A stretch of DNA of 64,000 nucleotides from an uncultured Massilia sp. (GCF_913773735.1 NZ_CAJYEB010000014.1:161954-225953); one strand, 5' to 3'; positions 36,364-45,794 are shown, counted from the first letter of the stretch. Notes: a model not told the origin generated them from the sequence alone. Program-made: numbers and translations.

Positions 36364-38205
36364 ATGATTAAACAACTATCCCAACCACAGAACGAGATCC
36401 AGCTGGCCCTGCGCGGCTTCAAGAGCACCTTCATCACGATCGGCACGTTCAGCGCCATCACGAACCTGCTCGCCCTCGTTCCCTCGCTGTACATGCTGCA
36501 GGTGTACGACCGCGTGCTGGCCAGCCGCAACGAGATCACGCTGCTGATGCTGACGCTGATGATGCTCGGCGGCTACCTGCTGATGTCCTCGCTGGAAATG
36601 ATGCGCAGCTTCGTGCTGGTGCGCGTCGGCGCCAAGTTCGACATGCTGCTCAACAAGCGCGTGTACACGGCCGCGTTCGAGCAGAACCTGAAAAAGGCCG
36701 GCGGCAACGCGGGCCAGGCGCTGAACGACTTGACGAACCTGCGCCAGTTCCTGACCGGTAACGCGCTGTTCGCGTTCTTCGACGCGCCGTGGTTCCCGTT
36801 CTACCTGATCGTCATCTTCTTCTTCGAGCCGTGGCTCGGCGTGTTCGCGCTGTGCGGCACGATCGTGCTGATCATCCTGGCCGTCATCAACGAGAAGGTG
36901 TCGCGCAAGCCGCTGAGCGAAGCGAACACCATGGCCATCGCCGCCGGCAACCTGGCCACCAACAACCTGCGCAACGCCGAGGTCATCGAGTCGATGGGCA
37001 TGCTGCCCAACCTGATGAGCCGCTGGTTCAAGCTGCACAGCCGCTTCCTGAACCTGCAGGCCGAGGCCAGCCAGAAGGCCGGCGTCGTCGGTTCCATCAC
37101 CAAGTTCGTCCAGACCTCCCTGCAGTCGCTGGTGCTGGGCTTCGGCGCGCTGCTGGCCATCGAAGGCCGCATCACCCCGGGCATGATGATCGCCGCTTCC
37201 ATCCTGGTCGGCCGCGCGCTGGCGCCGGTGCAGCAGGTGATCGCCGTCTGGAAGTCGTGGAGCAGCACCCGCAGCGCCTATGAGCGCCTGAGCACGCTGC
37301 TGACCGCCAATCCGGAACGCGGCGCCGGCATGGAACTGCCCAAGCCGAAGGGCGCGCTGGCCGTCGAAGGCGTGGTCGCCGGTCCTCCGGGCAGCAACCA
37401 GCAGGTGCTGCGCGGCGTGACCTTCGCCATCGCCCCGGGCGACGCCGTCGGCGTGATCGGCCCGAGCGGCTCGGGCAAGTCGACGCTGGCGCGCCTGCTG
37501 GTGGGCGTGTGGCCGGCGCTGGCCGGCAAGGTGCGCCTGGACGGCGCCGACATCTACCAGTGGAACAAGGGCGAACTCGGCCCGAACGTCGGCTACCTGC
37601 CGCAGGACATCGAGCTGTTCAGCGGCACCGTCAGCGACAACATCGCCCGCTTCGGCGAGGTCGATGCCGAGAAGGTCGTCGAGGCGGCCAAGCGCGCCGG
37701 CGTGCACGACATGATCCTGCACCTGCCCAAGGGCTACGACACGCCGCTGGGCGACGGCGGCGCCGGCCTGTCCGGCGGCCAGAAGCAGCGCCTCGGCCTG
37801 GCGCGCGCGATGTACGGCGACCCGGCCCTGATCGTGCTGGACGAGCCGAACTCGAACCTGGACGAGATGGGCGAGCAGGCGCTGGTGCAGGCCGTGCTCG
37901 ACCTGCGACGCCGCGGCAAGACCATCGTCCTGATCACCCACCGCACCAGCATCATCGGCGCCACCAACAAGCTGCTGCTGCTGCGCGACGGCGCGGCGCA
38001 GGCGTTCGGCCCGACCGAGCAGGTGCTGGCGGCGCTGCAGGAAGCCAACCAGAAGGCGGTGGCGCAGCAGCAGGCCGTCCAGCAACAGGCCCAGGCGCAA
38101 GCCCAGGCCCAGGCGCAGGCCCGCGCGCAGGCGGCACAGGCCGCCCAGGCCGCACAAGACAAGGCGGCGCAGCCTGCCGCGCAAACGGAACAAGGAAACG
38201 AATAA
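36364..38205 (+). CDS. type I secretion ABC transporter (PrtD/RsaD-like)
   Basis: PrtD-like TM region; Walker A GPSGSGKST; signature LSGGQKQR; no peptidase domain; Q/A-rich C-tail. Confidence 0.93.
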   Translation: MIKQLSQPQNEIQLALRGFKSTFITIGTFSAITNLLALVPSLYMLQVYDRVLASRNEITLLMLTLMMLGGYLLMSSLEMMRSFVLVRVGAKFDMLLNKRVYTAAFEQNLKKAGGNAGQALNDLTNLRQFLTGNALFAFFDAPWFPFYLIVIFFFEPWLGVFALCGTIVLIILAVINEKVSRKPLSEANTMAIAAGNLATNNLRNAEVIESMGMLPNLMSRWFKLHSRFLNLQAEASQKAGVVGSITKFVQTSLQSLVLGFGALLAIEGRITPGMMIAASILVGRALAPVQQVIAVWKSWSSTRSAYERLSTLLTANPERGAGMELPKPKGALAVEGVVAGPPGSNQQVLRGVTFAIAPGDAVGVIGPSGSGKSTLARLLVGVWPALAGKVRLDGADIYQWNKGELGPNVGYLPQDIELFSGTVSDNIARFGEVDAEKVVEAAKRAGVHDMILHLPKGYDTPLGDGGAGLSGGQKQRLGLARAMYGDPALIVLDEPNSNLDEMGEQALVQAVLDLRRRGKTIVLITHRTSIIGATNKLLLLRDGAAQAFGPTEQVLAALQEANQKAVAQQQAVQQQAQAQAQAQAQARAQAAQAAQAAQDKAAQPAAQTEQGNE

Positions 38206-38208
38206 ACC

Positions 38209-39567
38209 ATGAAGCTCATTTCCAAGAATGAAGCGGCGACCGACGTCATCACCCATGACGTGGCGCCGCTGACGGTGAATACCGACGACCGGGCCTGGAC
38301 GCGCATGGGCTGGATCATCGTCCTGGTCGGCGTGGTCGGCTTCCTGGTCTGGGCCTGCTTCGCGCCGCTCGACAAGGGCGTGCCGATGAGCGGCACCGTG
38401 GCCAAGGAATCGAACCGCAAGGCCGTGCAGCACCAGTCCGGCGGCACGATCCAGCAGATCCTGGTCAAGGACGGCGACGTGGTCAAGGCGGGCCAGGTGC
38501 TGGTGCGCATGAATGCCATCAATGCCCAGGCCGGCTACGACGTGACCGAGGCGCAGTATCTGACCGCGCGCGCCACCGAGGCGCGCCTGATCGCCGAGCG
38601 CGACGGCCTGAAGACGATCCGCTTCCCCGAAGAGCTGGCCAAGCGCGCCGGCGAACCGCGCGTGGCCGAGATGATGACGCTGCAGCAGCAGCTGCTGTCC
38701 TCGCGCCAGTCCTCGCTGCAGAACGAACTGGGCGGCGTCGACGAGAACATCGCCGGCCTCAAGGTGCAGATCCAGGGCCTGCAGGAATCGCGCGACAGCA
38801 AGAAGGAACAGGTCAAATTCCTGAAGGAACAGCTCGACGGCATGCGCGACCTGGCCAAGGACGGCTACGTCGCCCGCAACCGCCTGCTCGACCTGGAGCG
38901 CACCTACGCCCAGCTGCAGGGCGCCATTTCGGAAGACATCGGCAACATCGGGCGCGCCCAGCGCCAGGTGGTCGAGATGACCCTGCGCAAGGCGCAGCGC
39001 GTGCAGGACTACCAGAAGGAAGTGCGCACCGTGCTGGCCGACACCCAGAAGGAAGCCGAAGCCCAGGGCGCGCGCATGAGCGCCCAGCAGTTCGAACTGT
39101 CGAACGTCGAGGTCAAGGCGCCGGTCGACGGCACCGTGGTGGGCCTGGCCGTGTTCACCAACGGCGGCGTGGTCACGCCCGGCTTCAAGATGATGGACAT
39201 CGTGCCGACCGACGATCCGCTGATCGTCGAGGGCCAGCTGCCGGTCAACCTGATCGACAAGGTGCATCCGGGCCTGCAGACCGAGCTGATCTTCTCGGCC
39301 TTCAACGCCAACCGTACGCCGCACATCCCGGGCGTGGTCGAAACCGTCTCGGCCGACCGCAGCGTCGAGGAGCGTACCGGCACGCCGTTCTACAAGGTGC
39401 GCGTGAAGGTGTCGGACGCGGGCCAGAAGATGGTCGCCTCGCACCACATGGACATCCGCCCGGGCATGCCGGTGGAACTGTTCGTCAAGACCGGCGAGCG
39501 CACCATGATGAGCTACCTGCTCAAGCCGGTGTTCGACCGCGCCAAATCGTCGATGAGCGAGGAATGA
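38209..39567 (+). CDS. type I secretion membrane fusion protein (HlyD/PrtE family)
   Basis: GTVAKESNRKAVQHQSGGTIQQILVKDGDVVKAGQVL; C-terminal HlyD motif. Confidence 0.93.
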   Translation: MKLISKNEAATDVITHDVAPLTVNTDDRAWTRMGWIIVLVGVVGFLVWACFAPLDKGVPMSGTVAKESNRKAVQHQSGGTIQQILVKDGDVVKAGQVLVRMNAINAQAGYDVTEAQYLTARATEARLIAERDGLKTIRFPEELAKRAGEPRVAEMMTLQQQLLSSRQSSLQNELGGVDENIAGLKVQIQGLQESRDSKKEQVKFLKEQLDGMRDLAKDGYVARNRLLDLERTYAQLQGAISEDIGNIGRAQRQVVEMTLRKAQRVQDYQKEVRTVLADTQKEAEAQGARMSAQQFELSNVEVKAPVDGTVVGLAVFTNGGVVTPGFKMMDIVPTDDPLIVEGQLPVNLIDKVHPGLQTELIFSAFNANRTPHIPGVVETVSADRSVEERTGTPFYKVRVKVSDAGQKMVASHHMDIRPGMPVELFVKTGERTMMSYLLKPVFDRAKSSMSEE

Positions 39568-39571
39568 ACGC

Positions 39572-40924
39572 GTGAGCAAGGTATCGAAACGATCGACCGG
39601 CCTGCGCCAGGGCGCGCTGGCCCTGGCTTGCGTCCTGCTGGCGGCGGGCGGCAGCGCCCATGCCGTCAGCCTGCAGCAGGCCTATGAACTGGCCCTCAAG
39701 AACGATCCGGCCTACCGGATGAATTTCTACGAGAACGAGGCGGCCAAGGAAAACGCCATCATCGGGCGCTCGAACCTGCTGCCGCAGATCTCGGCCAGCT
39801 TCTCGAACAGCCGCAACGTCGCCGACATTTCCAACATCGTCAACGGCGTCGAACTGCCGGCCACCCATCCGCACTACATCAGCCGCTCCTCGGTCGTGCA
39901 AGTGCGCCAGCCGATCCTGAACCTGGACGGCTTCGTGCGCTACCGCCAGGGCAAGGTGCAGACCAGGCAGGGCGCGGCCCAGTTCGCGGCCAACACCAAC
40001 GACGTCATCATCCGCGTCGTCAGCGCCTACGCCGACGCGCTGTTCGCCGAGGACCAGGTGGAACTCTCGCGCGTGCAGCGCGACATGTATGCCGAGCAGC
40101 AGAAGGTCAACCAGCACCTGTTCGAGAAGGGCGAGGGCACGCGCACCGACATGCTCGAGACCCAGGCGCGCCTGGACCTGGCCGAAGCCCAGCTGATCGA
40201 AGCGCAGGACAATGCGGTGGCCATGCGCAGTACGCTGGCCGGCGTGATCGGCACCGACCCGGGCGCGCTCGACAAGCTCGGCCCGAACCTGCGTCCGCAA
40301 AAGCTCGACAAGAACTTCGACGACTGGCGCGCGACCGCGCTCGAGCGCAATCCGGAACTGGCCGCGGCGCGCCTGGCGATCGAGAACGCGCGCCTGGAAA
40401 TCCAGCGCAACAAGGCCGGCCATGCGCCGCGCATCGATTTCGTCGGCAGCTACAGCAAGGGCGATTCGGAATCGATCACCACCTACACCCAGAACACCGT
40501 CAACCGGACCCTGGGCGTGCAGGTGAACATCCCGATCTACCAGGGCGGCGCCATCAATGCCAGCACGCGCCAGGCGGCGGCGGGCTACGAGCGCGCCAGG
40601 TCCGACCTGGACGTGCGCAGCAACCGCATCCTGGTCGACCTGCGCAAGTCCTACGACGTGGTGCAGAACAGCGTGGCCAAGGTCGGCGCGCTGGAAAAGG
40701 CCGTCGAATCGGGCAAGCTCCTGATGACCGCGACCGAGCAGAGCATCAAGGGCGGCGTGCGCATCAACCTCGACCTGCTCAACGCCCAGCAGCAGCTGTA
40801 CACCAGCCAGCGCGACCTGGCCCAGGCCCGCTACAACTACCTGCTCGGCCTGCTGCGCCTGCGCGCCGGCGCCGGCACGCTGGACGACGCCGCGGTGCGC
40901 GAAGTGGCGGCTTACTTCCGCTGA
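39572..40924 (+). CDS. TolC family type I secretion outer membrane protein
   Basis: SLQQAYELALKNDPAYRM...; two TolC repeats. Confidence 0.93.
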   Translation: MSKVSKRSTGLRQGALALACVLLAAGGSAHAVSLQQAYELALKNDPAYRMNFYENEAAKENAIIGRSNLLPQISASFSNSRNVADISNIVNGVELPATHPHYISRSSVVQVRQPILNLDGFVRYRQGKVQTRQGAAQFAANTNDVIIRVVSAYADALFAEDQVELSRVQRDMYAEQQKVNQHLFEKGEGTRTDMLETQARLDLAEAQLIEAQDNAVAMRSTLAGVIGTDPGALDKLGPNLRPQKLDKNFDDWRATALERNPELAAARLAIENARLEIQRNKAGHAPRIDFVGSYSKGDSESITTYTQNTVNRTLGVQVNIPIYQGGAINASTRQAAAGYERARSDLDVRSNRILVDLRKSYDVVQNSVAKVGALEKAVESGKLLMTATEQSIKGGVRINLDLLNAQQQLYTSQRDLAQARYNYLLGLLRLRAGAGTLDDAAVREVAAYFR

Positions 40925-40951
40925 CGTCGACGCCGGCACGAGACGGCCAGG

Positions 40952-40987
40952 CGGCCCGTGCGCGCAAGCGCCCGGGCCGTTTTTTTT
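40952..40987 (+). terminator. intrinsic terminator after T1SS operon
   Basis: cggcccg...cgggccg followed by T8. Confidence 0.85.
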
Positions 40988-41101
40988 CTGGTGGCGCGCC
41001 ATTCTTGCGTGCACGAATGCTACAGTCCTGCGTTGCCGACTCTCGGTAACGGGCAGCGACCGCAAGCCCGTGCCTTCCGAAACGACTCTGAAAGGACGTC
41101 C

Positions 41102-42634
41102 ATGCAAGACTGGTCTGATGGGTATGTCACCGATATCGCCTACACCTATGGCTACTACACCGAGCTGAATCCGCTGCGCGCCCGGATCGCCCTGCTCGAC
41201 AGCGGCATCGTGCCCCCGGACGTGCGCGTAGCCTGCGAACTCGGCTTCGGCCAGGGCGTGAGCGTCAATGTCCACGACGCGGCATCCGGCATCGCATGGC
41301 ACGGCACCGACTTCAACCCGGCGCACGCCGCCTTCGCCAGCGAACTGGCCGGCGCCACGCCGCTGGCCGGGCGCCTGTTCGACCAGTCCTTCGAGGAATA
41401 CTGCAGCCGCAAGGACTTGCCGGATTTCGACTTCATCGGCCTGCACGGCATCTGGAGCTGGGTGTCGGACGCCAACCGCGCCCTGATTGCCGATTTCGTC
41501 AAGCGCAAGCTGAAGGTCGGTGGCGTGCTTTACGTCAGCTACAACACCCAGCCCGGCTGGGCCGCCATGACGCCGCTCAAGGACCTCCTCACCGCCTACG
41601 TCGATACGATGGCGGCGCACGGTACCCCGCTCGTCGAGCGCATCGGCGCCGGCCTGGACTTCATCGAGAAGATGCTGGAAGGCGCCGGCTATGCCCGGGC
41701 CAATCCGGCGGTTGCCGAACTGGTCAAGCGCTTGCGCAGCCAGGACCGCAATTACCTGGTGCACGAGTACCTGAACAAGGACTGGATGCCGATGCCGTTC
41801 GCGCGCATGGCCGACTGCATGGCGTCGCTGAAGCTGCAGTTCGCCGGCTCGGCGCACTACCTCGACCACGTGGCGGCGCTCAACCTGAACAAGGAGCAGC
41901 AGCAGATGCTGGCCGGCATCGGCGATCCGGTGTTCCAGGAAACCGTGCGCGACTTCATCGTCAACCAGCGCTTCCGGCGCGACTACTGGGTGCGCGGCCT
42001 GCGCCGCCTGCGGCCGCTCGAGCAGATCGAGCGCCTGCGCGCCGAGCGGGTCGTGCTGGCGGTGCCGCCGGCCCAGGTCAAGTTCACCGTCGCCGGCCTG
42101 CTGGGCGAGGCGGCACTGCACCGCCCGGTCTACGAGCCGGTGGTCGAGGCGCTGGCGGACCACCGCCACCGCTCGATCGGCGAGGTCGAACAGGCCGTCG
42201 CGCGCCACGGCGTCAGCCAGGGCCAGGCGATCCAGGCGATCATGGTGCTGGTGGGGAACGGCACGCTGCATACCGTGCAGGACGTGGAGGCGATCGAGCG
42301 CGCCGGACCGGCCACCGCGCGCCTGAACGGCGCCTTGCTGCAGCATGCGCGCTCGTCGGGCGACATGGCCTTCCTGGCCTCGCCCGTGACCGGCGGTGGC
42401 GTGCAGGTGGGGCGCATCGAGCAGCTGTTCCTGCTGGCGCAGCGGCAGGGGATCGCGGAACCCGAAGGCTGGGCGCGCTTTGCCATGGACCTGCTGGAGC
42501 GGCAGGGCCAGAACCTGCTCGACGGGGACAAGCCATTTTCCTCGGCCGCGCTGCAGTTGCGCGCACTGGAAGACCAGGCCCGGCAGGCAGCTGAGGTACG
42601 CCTGCCCCTGTTGCGGGAACTCGGCATCGCCTGA
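41102..42634 (+). CDS. class I SAM methyltransferase with methyltransferase regulatory domain (PKMT-like)
   Basis: CELGFGQGVSVNVHDAA SAM motif I; ~510 aa with the domain layout of rickettsial OmpB lysine methyltransferases. Confidence 0.78.
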   Translation: MQDWSDGYVTDIAYTYGYYTELNPLRARIALLDSGIVPPDVRVACELGFGQGVSVNVHDAASGIAWHGTDFNPAHAAFASELAGATPLAGRLFDQSFEEYCSRKDLPDFDFIGLHGIWSWVSDANRALIADFVKRKLKVGGVLYVSYNTQPGWAAMTPLKDLLTAYVDTMAAHGTPLVERIGAGLDFIEKMLEGAGYARANPAVAELVKRLRSQDRNYLVHEYLNKDWMPMPFARMADCMASLKLQFAGSAHYLDHVAALNLNKEQQQMLAGIGDPVFQETVRDFIVNQRFRRDYWVRGLRRLRPLEQIERLRAERVVLAVPPAQVKFTVAGLLGEAALHRPVYEPVVEALADHRHRSIGEVEQAVARHGVSQGQAIQAIMVLVGNGTLHTVQDVEAIERAGPATARLNGALLQHARSSGDMAFLASPVTGGGVQVGRIEQLFLLAQRQGIAEPEGWARFAMDLLERQGQNLLDGDKPFSSAALQLRALEDQARQAAEVRLPLLRELGIA

Positions 42635-42797
42635 ATACGCCCTTGCCGATAACGCAAGGATTTTGTTGAATAATAGTGGATTGTTGGTGCAAACCGACAG
42701 GAGGTAGGGTCTCGAAGTTGATTTCTCTGTGGAATTATTAATTACGCCTGTTATATTGATTTTCAGCCTGCAATACATGTGCAGCGAGAGCATCACG

Positions 42798-43075
42798 ATG
42801 GCAAGCACCTACGATTCCACGATCAATTCGTTCTACCTGGCCTATTACGGCCGTCCCGCGGATCCCGCCGGCCTGGCATTCTGGACCGATGCGATCGCTG
42901 ACGGCAACATGAGCGTGGGCTCGTGAACATGGGCAGCGACCGATCCTACCTGGTGCTGAACAACGGTGACGACGTCATCGACCAGAATGACTACGTCATC
43001 AAGATCGTCGGCATGGGCGAGATTGCGCTGGACGAGGCCCACAACGTGACCTACACCTTCCGCGCGCCGGACTGA
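42798..43075 (+). pseudogene. DUF4214/T1SS-substrate remnant: N-terminal piece plus out-of-frame C-terminal secretion-signal piece
   Basis: MASTYDSTINSFYLAYYGRPADPAGLAFWTDAIADGNMSVGS* (42798-42926) then MGSDRSYLVLNNGDDVIDQNDYVIKIVGMGEIALDEAHNVTYTFRAPD* (42929-43075) in another frame. Confidence 0.75.
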
Positions 43076-43095
43076 CGCTCCGCACGCCGCTCTGG

Positions 43096-43121
43096 AACCG
43101 CCCTCGACAGGGCGGTTTTTT
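43096..43121 (+). terminator. intrinsic terminator after DUF4214 remnant
   Basis: aaccgccctcgacagggcggtttttt. Confidence 0.88.
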
Positions 43122-43292
43122 ATTTTCCTGAATAATATTTATTTTTAATGAAATGAACTTCAAATAGAAAGATTTACTAATAATTTCCTATGGAGATTAT
43201 TTCCTTTTTTCATCTATTTAATGCCCGGGTTTGCTGCGCCGTTTTCATTTTAATTAATGTATGCTTTATTGACATTCGATATGGAGGCAGCG

Positions 43293-43865
43293 ATGGCCAA
43301 TTATGTTAATGATGTGCAAAAGTTATATATCGCTTATTTCTCGCGTCCTGCGGACGCGAAAGGGCTGGCATTCTGGACCGATGTCCTGTCGGCCAATGCC
43401 GTGACGGGCATGCAGCAGATCTCGGCGGCGTTCGCGGGTTCCGAGGAATACCGGGCCAGCTATGCCAATATGGATAACCGCGCCGTCGTGGATGCCGTGT
43501 ACCACAACCTGTTCGGTCGCGCCGGCGAGACGGCGGGGATCGATTTCTGGGTCAATGCGCTGAACAACCACACGATCACGATCGACAACGTGGTGTCGCA
43601 GGTGGCGGCCGGCGCCCAGAACGACGACAAGGTCGTCTTCAACGGCCGCGTGGCCGTCGCCATGTCGTTCACCGACCACCTCGACCTGGCGACCGAGCAG
43701 GCCGCCTACCAGGGCGGCACGGCGAATGCGATCGCCAAGGCTTTCATCGGTTCCATCGTCGACCTGCAGAGCGCCGCCAGCGCCATCGACCCCGGCGTCA
43801 TCGATGCCAAGATCGCCGAGATCGTCGGCACGCCGACCAGCGCCGCGCACGAACTCATCGTCTGA
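43293..43865 (+). CDS. stand-alone DUF4214 domain protein
   Basis: MANYVNDVQKLYIAYFSRPADAKGLAFWTDVL...; GGAGG RBS; collinear with first ~190 aa of the S-layer protein. Confidence 0.88.
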   Translation: MANYVNDVQKLYIAYFSRPADAKGLAFWTDVLSANAVTGMQQISAAFAGSEEYRASYANMDNRAVVDAVYHNLFGRAGETAGIDFWVNALNNHTITIDNVVSQVAAGAQNDDKVVFNGRVAVAMSFTDHLDLATEQAAYQGGTANAIAKAFIGSIVDLQSAASAIDPGVIDAKIAEIVGTPTSAAHELIV

Positions 43866-43882
43866 ACGGGCAGGGCAAAAGA

Positions 43883-43914
43883 ACAGCCCGGACGGCTTGC
43901 GCGGTCCGGGCTGT
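43883..43914. terminator. bidirectional terminator-like hairpin between convergent genes
   Basis: acagcccggac ... gtccgggctgt, 11-bp arms; A-tract on the left gives a U-tract on the minus strand. Confidence 0.7.
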
Positions 43915-43929
43915 CGTTGCGTCAAGCGG

Positions 43930-44814
43930 TCAGGGCTGCGTGAGCGCGACCGCGGCGTCGGCGTTGCCGGCGGCTGCCGTGCCGGCGCAATGGGGGCAGG
44001 ACGTGCCGACGACGTAGTCCGGCGACAGCTGCTGGCGCGGCGTCACCACCGCGCGGCAGGCGAAGCACTGCGTGGTCTCGGTCGGTTCCAGTTTCGGATT
44101 GAGGGCGGTACGGTAGTCGAACACGAAGCAGTCGCCCGTGTAGTGGTCGCCGCCGACTTCCTCGAAATACTTCAGGATGCCGCCGTCGAGCTGGTAGACG
44201 CGGTCGTAGCCGATGTTCTGCATGTGGATGGCGGCCTTTTCGCAGCGGATGCCGCCGGTGCAGAAGGTCACCACCGTCTTGCCCTGCAGCGCGTCCTTGT
44301 GCTTCGCCACGACGTCCGGGAACTCGCTGAACTTGTCGATGCGGTAGTCGAGCGTGTTGTCGAAGGTGCCGACGTCGACCTCGAAGGCATTGCGCGTTTC
44401 CATCATCACGACCGGGACGCCCTCGTCGTCGTGGCCCTGGTCGAGCCAGCGCTTGAGCGTCTTCGGCGCCACCGACGGCGCGCGGCCCAGTTCCGGCTTG
44501 ATCAGGGGCATGCGCATCGTGATGATTTCCTTCTTGATGCGCACCAGCATGCGGCGGTGCGACTGTTCGGCCGACACGCTTTCCTTCCATTCCAGGTCGG
44601 CCAGGCGCGCGTCGCTGCGCACCCAGTCCAGGAAGCGGTCGATGTTCTCGCGGGTGCCGGACAGGAACATATTGATGCCTTCGGGCGTCAGCAGGACGGT
44701 GCCCTTCAGGCCCAGCGCGGTGCACTGGTCCAGGTAGCGCGGACGCAGTTCCTCGAGGTTCTCCAGCGTGACGAATTTATAGGCGGCGATGTTGATGTAG
44801 GAAGTGGCTTGCAT
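43930..44814 (-). CDS. trhO: tRNA uridine(34) hydroxylase / rhodanese-related (UPF0176)
   Basis: [25 protein letters not shown]; rhodanese loop [13 protein letters not shown]. Confidence 0.93.
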   Translation of the reverse strand: MQATSYINIAAYKFVTLENLEELRPRYLDQCTALGLKGTVLLTPEGINMFLSGTRENIDRFLDWVRSDARLADLEWKESVSAEQSHRRMLVRIKKEIITMRMPLIKPELGRAPSVAPKTLKRWLDQGHDDEGVPVVMMETRNAFEVDVGTFDNTLDYRIDKFSEFPDVVAKHKDALQGKTVVTFCTGGIRCEKAAIHMQNIGYDRVYQLDGGILKYFEEVGGDHYTGDCFVFDYRTALNPKLEPTETTQCFACRAVVTPRQQLSPDYVVGTSCPHCAGTAAAGNADAAVALTQP

Positions 44815-44972
44815 GGGACGGTCGTTTCAAGGCTTTACAGCCGACATTATAAGCCCCCCCGCGCCCCCGGCGCCTATCCCGGCGGCCCGGCTTCGGCTAT
44901 CATCGTTGCATTTGACGCGAACTGGCATGTTCGACATCGGTTCGGCGCGACGACGCAAGGATCCCCGCACGC

Positions 44973-45794
44973 ATGGAATACCTGACACTGGCCTGGCACG
45001 GCATACTCGACTATGGATGGCGCATCCTGTACGCTTCCATGCTCTTCTTCGTGCTCGAGCTGCTCATCGGCCACAACAAGTATTCGATGGCGTCGCGCCT
45101 GCGCGGCGCCGCCTTCTGGGTCGTCTACATCGCGATCACGGTGGCCTCGATGACGGCGTTCAATGCCCTGTGGGCCGACCTCGGCATCCAGCCGCTGGTG
45201 TCGCTCAGCATGGCCGGCCTGTCGCAGTCGTCGAGCAAGGTCCTCAACGTCGTCGGCTGGATCGTCACGCCCGTCGTGGCGGTCATCGTCGGCGAGTTCT
45301 TTTATTACTGGTTCCACCGCGCCCAGCACAGCAACCGCATCCTGTGGGCCTTCCACGCCGAACACCATGCGCTGCGCGAGATGAGCGCCTGGAACAGCAA
45401 CCACCATTTCACCGAAGAGATCCTGCGCATCCCGTTCGTGATCATCCCGTCGAGCCTGCTGATCCACCTCGACCCTGGCTTCGCGCCGGCCATCGTCTGG
45501 CTGCTGATCGGCGTGCAGGGGCAGTACATCCATTCGCATACCAGGCTGAACCTGGGTCCGCTGCGCTACGTGGTGGCGGACAACCGCTTCCACCGCATCC
45601 ACCATTCGGTCGAGCGCGAGCACTGGAACACCAACTTCGGTTCGTTCACGTCGGTATGGGACATCGTGTTCCGCACCGCCCGCTTCCCCAGGAAGGACGA
45701 GTGGCCCGACACCGGCATCGACGAGCACGACGAAGCGAAGACGCTGCGCGAATTCCTGTTCCGCCCGTTCACCAAGCTGCGCGGCAAGGCTTGA
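44973..45794 (+). CDS. sterol desaturase/fatty acid hydroxylase family protein
   Basis: His boxes: HRAQH, HAEHH, RFHRIHH. Confidence 0.92.
   Translation: MEYLTLAWHGILDYGWRILYASMLFFVLELLIGHNKYSMASRLRGAAFWVVYIAITVASMTAFNALWADLGIQPLVSLSMAGLSQSSSKVLNVVGWIVTPVVAVIVGEFFYYWFHRAQHSNRILWAFHAEHHALREMSAWNSNHHFTEEILRIPFVIIPSSLLIHLDPGFAPAIVWLLIGVQGQYIHSHTRLNLGPLRYVVADNRFHRIHHSVEREHWNTNFGSFTSVWDIVFRTARFPRKDEWPDTGIDEHDEAKTLREFLFRPFTKLRGKA

Noticed and set aside
36376-42808. 1067- and 1095-aa antisense ORFs opposite the T1SS and methyltransferase genes
   Set aside because: Reverse-frame artefacts (His/Arg/Gln-rich); sense strand genes are clearly recognisable.
43883-43914. 11-bp-arm hairpin as a mobile element end
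   Set aside because: Better explained as a bidirectional terminator between convergent DUF4214 and trhO genes.
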